A stretch of DNA of 64,000 bases. It comes from Falsiruegeria mediterranea M17. GTDB taxonomy: Bacteria > Pseudomonadota > Alphaproteobacteria > Rhodobacterales > Rhodobacteraceae. Under the pieces are notes generated by a model. It worked only from the letters and a program-made list of their open reading frames with translations, ran no database searches and was not told the origin of the DNA. The position numbers were made by a program, and so were the translations under genes. Location of the stretch: the NCBI RefSeq assembly GCF_900302455.1, contig NZ_ONZG01000002.1, positions 1 to 64,000 on the forward strand, given 5' to 3'. This document shows, in pieces, positions 58,967 to 64,000 of the stretch (the stretch's first letter is position 1; each line of letters starts with the position of its first letter).

Positions 58967-60039
58967 GCCCCCTCCCGATCACACGACGTCATGCCCTGGC
59001 GCAGATCGCCGGGGCGTCTCTGTATGTCGGAGGAGCCAGGATGGCGCTTGCAGATGGCTTTCGCGTTCCCACAGAAGAGCAACGCCATCAGCGCACCTTC
59101 ATGCAATGGCCCGTCTTTGCGCCCGTCTACGGCAAGGGCCGTTTTCTGCGTCAAACGCAGGCCACCATCGCCGAGATTGCCAATACAATTGCCGCGTTCG
59201 AACCTGTCACCTTGCTGGCCCATCCCGATCAACACGTGAAGGCACGCAAGCTGCTTTCGGGTCAGGTCGAGCTTTGGGACATTCCCACGGATGACCTCTG
59301 GTGTCGCGATGCCGGGCCGCTTTTTGCCCAAAACAGCGCCGGTCAGCTGTCTGTGCGTGGGGTGAACTTCAACGGCTGGGGGCGACGTTTTCATCTGCGC
59401 CACGACGAGCAGATCGCACGTCGTGTTACCGAGAGATTGAGTTTGCCCTTTGTTGACAGCGGCTTGCACGGCGAAGCTGGCGGGGTCGAGGCCAGCGGGC
59501 ATGGCCTGCTGATGGGCAATGAAAGCAGTTGGGTGAACCCGAACCGCAACCCCGGCCTGAACCGTGATCAGATCGAACAACGCTTGTTGGCCGCCTATGG
59601 TGCTGCGCAAATGATCTGGGGCAAAGGGGTCATGGGCCAGGACGTCACCGACGATCACATCGACGGTTTTGCGCGCTTCACCGGGTCAAAAACGGTGCTG
59701 ATGATGCTCGACCCCGATCCCGATCCGGATGACGCCTATGCCCGTTCGGCCTATGTCCTGCGTGACCGATTGCAAAACGTGGGCCTCAAGGTCGACACCA
59801 TCCCACCGGGTTATGACGGACGCGTGCGCAACCTCGATCACCTCAGCAGCTATGCCAACTACTACGTCTGCAACAGCGCCGTCATTGCGTCGAACACCGG
59901 GGACCGCACCGCCGATGCACAGGCCAAGGCGGCCCTTGCCCGGCATTACCCCGGACGCGAGGTGATCATGTTGAATACAGACATCCTGGGCGAGCTTGGG
60001 GGTGGCATACATTGCGCCACCCAGCAGATGCCCGCTTGA
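58963..60039 (+). CDS. Tat-exported agmatine deiminase/peptidylarginine deiminase family protein
   Basis: The 358-residue protein begins ITRRHALAQIAGASLYVGGA, a twin-arginine signal peptide, and is therefore predicted to be periplasmic. The deiminase fold has MQWPVFAPVYGKG, DDLWCRDAGPLF, GEAGGVEASGHGLLMGNESS, DDHIDGFARF, and the catalytic cysteine in GGGIHCATQQMPA near the C-terminus. It would convert agmatine or a related guanidine compound to a carbamoyl product plus ammonia. The start is TTG, overlapping the dnaB stop (TTGA), with GAAGG six bases upstream. Confidence 0.85.
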   Translation: MSPLPITRRHALAQIAGASLYVGGARMALADGFRVPTEEQRHQRTFMQWPVFAPVYGKGRFLRQTQATIAEIANTIAAFEPVTLLAHPDQHVKARKLLSGQVELWDIPTDDLWCRDAGPLFAQNSAGQLSVRGVNFNGWGRRFHLRHDEQIARRVTERLSLPFVDSGLHGEAGGVEASGHGLLMGNESSWVNPNRNPGLNRDQIEQRLLAAYGAAQMIWGKGVMGQDVTDDHIDGFARFTGSKTVLMMLDPDPDPDDAYARSAYVLRDRLQNVGLKVDTIPPGYDGRVRNLDHLSSYANYYVCNSAVIASNTGDRTADAQAKAALARHYPGREVIMLNTDILGELGGGIHCATQQMPA

Positions 60040-60199
60040 CTTGGAATGTCTCTTTCCGCCAGATGCGCTCATGACCCGCAAGTTCGCACATCTCGTGGTG
60101 CTGGAACGCCACTACGGCCACCGCCGTAAACGTTTCGCCGGATAGACCGGGGGCGGATTGCCCCTGTTCCCATCCAACGAAACGTACAAAGGGTTCATC

Positions 60200-61138
60200 A
60201 TGACCGAATTCACTGAAATCCCCGTCATTCGACTGGGGAACCGCCCCGATGCCGACATCGCAGCCGAGTTTCGTGCTGTTTATGGCACAACCGGCTTTGG
60301 CTATATCCAAGACCACGGCATCGACCCGCAACTGATCGAGGATCTCTTCGACGCCTCCGCCCGCTTCCACGCCCTGCCGCTGGACCAGAAAATGGCCGTG
60401 GCCGTCGACAACACCCATCGCGGCTATATCCCGATCAACAGCTCCACGGACGTCAACTCAACACTCGCAGACGTCACCAAACCGAACCAATCCGCCAGCT
60501 TCATGATGATGCGCGAGGATGCGCATGCCGACGCGGACATCTATTTAAGCGGCCCCAACCGCTGGCCCGAGGTGGCAGGCTTCCGCGAAGCGCTCGAAGC
60601 TTATGACACCGCCATGCGCCAGCTTGGCCATCTGTTGATGAGTATTGCCTTGCAAGCTGTTGAAATCACGGATCATTCGATCTTGTTGGCTTTCGAAACG
60701 CCGACCACCTGGCTGCGCCTACTACACTACCCGCCGCAACCTGAACGCAGCCCCGAAGACCTTTATGGCTCGGCGCCTCATACGGATTTCGGCTGTCTGA
60801 CACTGCTGGTGCAAGACGATGTCGGCGGGTTGCAGGTCAAGACGCCTGCGGGCAACTGGGTCGATGTTCCCCGACGCGAAGGCACCTTTGTGGTGAATGT
60901 CGGCGACATGCTGCACCGGATGTCAAACGGAAAGCTGCTGTCCACCCCGCACCGCGTGATCAACCGATCTGGCCGCGAACGCTACAGTTGCCCGTTCTTC
61001 TACGATCCCCATGTGAACACGGTCATTGAACCGCTTCCGGGAACCGGCACGCCGAAATTCCCGCCGCTCAAATTCGCCGATTTCCTGCGATCCGAGCTTG
61101 AAGCAGCCTATGATGCGCATAAACCCGCCGCCAATTAG
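60200..61138 (+). CDS. 2-oxoglutarate/Fe(II) oxygenase, isopenicillin N synthase type
   Basis: The 312-residue oxygenase has PVIRLGNRPDADIAAEF and TTGFGYIQDHGID in the N-terminal DIOX_N domain. Iron ligands are in SAPHTDFGCLTLL and STPHRVINRSGRERYS, with Arg-x-Ser for 2-oxoglutarate. It is a distant paralogue of the enzyme at 14266-15183. The substrate is unknown. AAAGGG lies upstream of ATG 60200. It precedes alr by 46 bases. Confidence 0.9.
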   Translation: MTEFTEIPVIRLGNRPDADIAAEFRAVYGTTGFGYIQDHGIDPQLIEDLFDASARFHALPLDQKMAVAVDNTHRGYIPINSSTDVNSTLADVTKPNQSASFMMMREDAHADADIYLSGPNRWPEVAGFREALEAYDTAMRQLGHLLMSIALQAVEITDHSILLAFETPTTWLRLLHYPPQPERSPEDLYGSAPHTDFGCLTLLVQDDVGGLQVKTPAGNWVDVPRREGTFVVNVGDMLHRMSNGKLLSTPHRVINRSGRERYSCPFFYDPHVNTVIEPLPGTGTPKFPPLKFADFLRSELEAAYDAHKPAAN

Positions 61139-61184
61139 GGTATTTCCCCCTTGACCTATGGCCCGTGCCTGTCAAGAACGAGCC

Positions 61185-62321
61185 ATGAGCACTGCAAGAC
61201 TGACAATTGATCTGGGTGCGCTCGCCGACAACTGGCGGGCGCTGGATGCAAAAACCTCTGTCGAGACCGCCGCGGTGGTCAAGGCAGACGGCTATGGGCT
61301 GGACGCGGGACGCGTGTCGCGGGCCCTCGCCGATGCAGGCGCGCGTCATTTCTTTGTCGCCGCCGCCGAAGAAGGCATCGCCGTGCGCCGCGCCGTGGGT
61401 CCCGGCCCCCGGGTGTCGGTCTTTTCCGGCCACATGGCAGGCGACCGTGACATGCTGCGCGACAACAACCTGACACCGATGATCAACTCGGTCGATCAGA
61501 TGCTGCGCCATGTCGAAGAGCTGCCAGACCACGCCTTTGGCATCCAGCTTGATACCGGCATGAATCGGCTGGGGATGGAGCCCGACGAATGGGCCGCCCT
61601 GCGTGAGATCGCGCTGCAACAGAACCCGGTTCTGATCATGTCCCACTTGGCCTGCGCCGATGAACCCGGCCATGAGATGAACCGAAAACAGCTGCGCATT
61701 TTCAGAGAGATGACAGACGAACTTGATGTTCCAAGATCGCTCGCAGCCACGGGTGGCCTGCTGATGGGGCCGGATTATCATTTCGACCTGTGCCGTCCGG
61801 GCGTAGGCCTTTACGGCGGAGAACCTTACGACGAGGCCAAGGCCGTTGTTACCGTCGACATCCCCGTGATCCAGGTCCGCGACGTCGCCGTAGGTGAAAC
61901 CGTCGGCTATTCTAACAAATGGACCGCCAAGCGACCCTCGCGCATCGCCACGATTGCAGCGGGTTACGCCGACGGGTTGATCCGCGCCATCGGCAACGGC
62001 ATCGACGTCTATGTGGGCGACACCGCCTGCCCGGTTGTGGGACGCGTCTCGATGGACATGATCACCATCGACATCACCGACATCGAGGGCACGCCAGACG
62101 CCGTGCAGATCCTGAACCGCCGCCAGACCGTCGATGACCTGGCCGAGGCTGCCGAAACCATCGGCTATGAAATCCTGACCTCGATGGGTCGCCGCTATGC
62201 CCGCCACTACACCGGCGCCGACAAGCTGGCTGCACAAGCCAGTTCGGATGCGTTGGAGAGCATTCAGCAAAAGCTGCAACGCAAACGCCCGCAACTACTG
62301 CGCGAAGGGCGCGCCGGATGA
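61185..62321 (+). CDS. alr: Alanine racemase
   Basis: The 378-residue PLP enzyme makes D-alanine for peptidoglycan. The PLP lysine is in [14 protein letters not shown] (about residue 35). The second catalytic residue, a tyrosine, is in the Alr motif [24 protein letters not shown] and RYARHY-like C-terminal segments are also typical. ATG 61185 ([14 protein letters not shown]) matches the family N-terminus. The next gene overlaps its stop by four bases. Confidence 0.95.
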   Translation: MSTARLTIDLGALADNWRALDAKTSVETAAVVKADGYGLDAGRVSRALADAGARHFFVAAAEEGIAVRRAVGPGPRVSVFSGHMAGDRDMLRDNNLTPMINSVDQMLRHVEELPDHAFGIQLDTGMNRLGMEPDEWAALREIALQQNPVLIMSHLACADEPGHEMNRKQLRIFREMTDELDVPRSLAATGGLLMGPDYHFDLCRPGVGLYGGEPYDEAKAVVTVDIPVIQVRDVAVGETVGYSNKWTAKRPSRIATIAAGYADGLIRAIGNGIDVYVGDTACPVVGRVSMDMITIDITDIEGTPDAVQILNRRQTVDDLAEAAETIGYEILTSMGRRYARHYTGADKLAAQASSDALESIQQKLQRKRPQLLREGRAG

Positions 62322-63100
62322 ACCCCATTTCGATGTTGGGACAACTCGGTCGGGCCGTCCTGACCGTCATGGCGGCCTTTGGCCGGGTGGCGATCTTTGC
62401 GCTTGATGCATTGTCGCACATGCTGCGCCCGCCGTTCTACCCGCGTGAATTTGGCGTGGCGCTCCTGAACATCGGCTGGCTGTCCCTGCCCGTTGTGGGC
62501 CTGACCGCGATCTTTACCGGCGGCGCCCTGGCGCTGCAGATCTACGCCGGCGGCGCGCGCTTCAACGCCGAGGCCGTCGTGCCCCAGATCGTCGCCATCG
62601 GCATGGTGCGCGAACTCGGCCCCGTCCTTGTGGGCCTGATGATCGCCGCCCGCGTCACCTCCTCTATCGCTGCGGAAATCGCGACGATGAAAGTAACCGA
62701 GCAGATCGACGCGCTTGTGACCCTCTCGACCCACCCGATGAAATACCTCGTCGCGCCGCGTGTGCTGGCCGCCCTGCTCACCGTGCCTGCACTGGTGGCC
62801 GTGGGTGACATCATCGGCATCGCCGGGGGCTACACGGTCGCGGTGCAGAACCTGGGCTTCAACTCTGCCGCCTATCTGCGCAACACCGTCGATTTCCTCG
62901 AAATGCGCGACATCGTTTCCTCTCTTGTCAAAGGCGCCGCCTTTGGCACCATCGCCGCCATCATGGGCTGTTACTACGGCATGAACTCGGGCCGTGGTGC
63001 CCAAGGCGTGGGCCGCGCCACCAAAGGCTCGGTCGAGGCCGCCGCCGTGCTCATCCTGGCCGCCAACTTCGTCCTGACCGGAGTGTTTTTCTCGCTATGA
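62318..63100 (+). CDS. mlaE: MlaE-family ABC transporter permease
   Basis: The 260-residue permease has about five helices and the MlaE signatures ([55 protein letters not shown], and [20 protein letters not shown]). In Gram-negatives these transporters move phospholipids between inner and outer membranes. It overlaps alr and the next gene by four bases each and is followed by the ATPase gene, so it forms a compact operon. Confidence 0.93.
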   Translation: MNPISMLGQLGRAVLTVMAAFGRVAIFALDALSHMLRPPFYPREFGVALLNIGWLSLPVVGLTAIFTGGALALQIYAGGARFNAEAVVPQIVAIGMVRELGPVLVGLMIAARVTSSIAAEIATMKVTEQIDALVTLSTHPMKYLVAPRVLAALLTVPALVAVGDIIGIAGGYTVAVQNLGFNSAAYLRNTVDFLEMRDIVSSLVKGAAFGTIAAIMGCYYGMNSGRGAQGVGRATKGSVEAAAVLILAANFVLTGVFFSL

Positions 63101-63537
63101 CCCGTCTGATCCTGTCCGCCGTCACCGCAATCGCCCTGTCGCTGCCCCTGACGGCCAGCGCGCAAAGCCAGCTGCTTGGAGAGTTCAACACCCAGCGGCT
63201 GGAACAGACCATGGGTTTCGATGCCGAATTGCGCCAAATCGCCTTTGGCTTCCTGCAAGGCAAGAGCCGGGCCGAGGCGCATGACTTTCTGGTCGCCGAA
63301 CGGTTCCGCTGCCTCGAAGGGGTCTGTGAACGGGTGATCGTGGACAAGGAGAGCTCGAACGAGGCAGGCAGCGTCTTTAGCAAACGCCGCACCACCCGCG
63401 CCACCTTTGCCATCACGCTGCTGTCAGACGTCATTCGCTCGCCCCAGGATGTTCAGGCCAACTTCCGCTATGAAACCGGCGAAGTTCCCTGGCACAGGCG
63501 CCCCAAGGACAGCGATTTCACGGTGCTCTATGATTAA
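63097..63537 (+). CDS. Small exported protein between mlaE and mlaF-like genes
   Basis: The 146-residue protein has a signal peptide (about 1-22, LTASAQS). The mature part is polar with two cysteines close together (RCLEGVCERV). No known domain is recognised. Because it is embedded in the transporter operon with overlaps on both sides, it may be a periplasmic accessory. It is not an MlaD/MCE or MlaC protein by its visible motifs. Confidence 0.75.
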   Translation: MTRLILSAVTAIALSLPLTASAQSQLLGEFNTQRLEQTMGFDAELRQIAFGFLQGKSRAEAHDFLVAERFRCLEGVCERVIVDKESSNEAGSVFSKRRTTRATFAITLLSDVIRSPQDVQANFRYETGEVPWHRRPKDSDFTVLYD

Positions 63538-64000
63538 GCTCGGCAACGTCAAAAAGTCGTTTGGCGACAACCATGTACTGCAAGGTTTGAACCTTGAGAT
63601 CCCAAAGGGGTCGTCCATGGTGATCATCGGCGGTTCGGGTACCGGCAAATCGGTCGCCTTGAAATGCATCCTTGGCCTGATCACACCCGACAGCGGCACC
63701 ATCACGGTCGACGGTCAGGATGCCCGCAAGGGCGACCGCGACGCGTTCCTCGCCAAGTTCGGGATGCTGTTTCAGGGCGGCGCGCTGTTTGACTCGCTGC
63801 CGGTCTGGCAAAACGTGGCCTTCCGCCTGCTGCGCGGCTCTCTCAAACGCCCTGCGGACGAGGCGCGCGAGATCGCCATCGAAAAGCTGCGCCGCGTGGG
63901 CCTGAAACCAGATGTGGCCGACCGCCTGCCCGCCGAACTCTCAGGCGGCATGCAAAAACGCGTCGGCCTGGCCCGCGCCATCGCCGCCGAGCCAGAGATC
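63530..64000 (+). CDS. mlaF: MlaF-type ABC transporter ATPase, runs off the right edge
   Basis: The first 157 codons of an ATPase are present. Walker A is IIGGSGTGKSVALKCILGL, the Q-loop is GMLFQGGALFDSLPVWQNVAF, and the signature LSGGMQKRVGLARAIAAEPEI is reached at the edge. The pattern is that of MlaF/Ttg2A. It starts at ATG 63530 inside the preceding gene (8-base overlap). It would power the MlaE-like permease. The Walker B region and C-terminus lie outside the window. Confidence 0.93.
   Translation, partial: MIKLGNVKKSFGDNHVLQGLNLEIPKGSSMVIIGGSGTGKSVALKCILGLITPDSGTITVDGQDARKGDRDAFLAKFGMLFQGGALFDSLPVWQNVAFRLLRGSLKRPADEAREIAIEKLRRVGLKPDVADRLPAELSGGMQKRVGLARAIAAEPEI

Noticed and set aside
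60071-60145. 24-codon frame MTRKFAHLVVLERHYGHRRK... in the gap before the second oxygenase
   Set aside because: No convincing ribosome site and no recognised family. Too short to support, although the basic composition is curious.
1-64000. CRISPR array, prophage, integron or toxin-antitoxin locus
   Set aside because: No regular direct-repeat/spacer pattern, phage structural genes, integrase or small overlapping toxin/antitoxin pair was seen. The only mobile DNA is the IS3 end at the left edge.

Overview
The window is a GC-rich chromosomal segment of an alphaproteobacterium, most likely a marine Rhodobacteraceae (Roseobacter group). Pointers to this are the C4-dicarboxylate-type TRAP transporter with its own two-component system, the alphaproteobacterial sulfite-reduction operon (SUMT, DUF2849, haem reductase, CysH, DUF934), a form II-type CoxSLM molybdenum hydroxylase locus, a selenium-binding/methanethiol oxidase protein, and the non-ATG infC start. 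The genus cannot be fixed from the sequence alone. No CRISPR array, rRNA, prophage or large genomic island was seen. Mobile DNA is limited to the 3' end of an IS3-family element at the left edge.

Layout. 1-480: IS3 remnant and an orphan terminator. 0.5-10 kb: housekeeping genes, comprising a CBS-GGDEF cyclase, tRNA-Val, an HU-like protein, lon with a probable heat-shock promoter, tgt, a nucleoside hydrolase, an SPFH/NfeD pair and an ADP-ribosylglycohydrolase. 10-11.7 kb: a wrecked OLD-family nuclease gene. 11.8-16.5 kb: Fe-S assembly genes (SufT-like, IscA/SufA-like) separated by a glycerophosphodiesterase, then an oxygenase, tpiA and DUF1992. 16.5-23 kb: a TRAP transporter (dctP, dctQ, dctM) with dctBD-like regulators. 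The regulator lacks the sigma-54 contact loop. 23-25.2 kb: a cytochrome P450 and a decayed adenylate cyclase. 25.2-30.7 kb: an Lrp regulator and the sulfite-reduction operon, followed by fpr. 30.8-35.2 kb: a cyclase/hydrolase fusion, infC (ATA start) and a DUF3300/DUF2950 pair. 35.3-48.2 kb: mtoX-like gene, membrane proteins, coxM/L/S, MoCo-handling genes, a YeeE/YedE pair under a probable SqrR/BigR-type operator, and coxE/coxD. 48.4-55.4 kb: a surface-glycan-like cluster with three related GT2 domains, a sulfotransferase, an FkbM methyltransferase and an unknown protein. 55.5-64 kb: pyrC, pyrE, dnaB (with a perfect DnaA box upstream), a Tat-exported agmatine-deiminase-like protein, an oxygenase, alr and an Mla-type ABC transporter that runs off the right edge.

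How the parts may fit together. The 35-48 kb block could be a volatile-sulfur module: methanethiol oxidase, sulfur-compound importers, a sulfide-responsive operator and a molybdenum hydroxylase that might handle an aldehyde product. This is inference from neighbourhood. The 48-55 kb block looks like one operon with overlapping or nearly abutting genes for building and decorating a glycan. Two structured intergenic repeats, at 8680-8810 and 14126-14217, each 3' of a gene on the same strand, share single-stranded blocks and a hairpin that differs in sequence but not in pairing. They look like members of an RNA family with an anti-Shine-Dalgarno-like motif.
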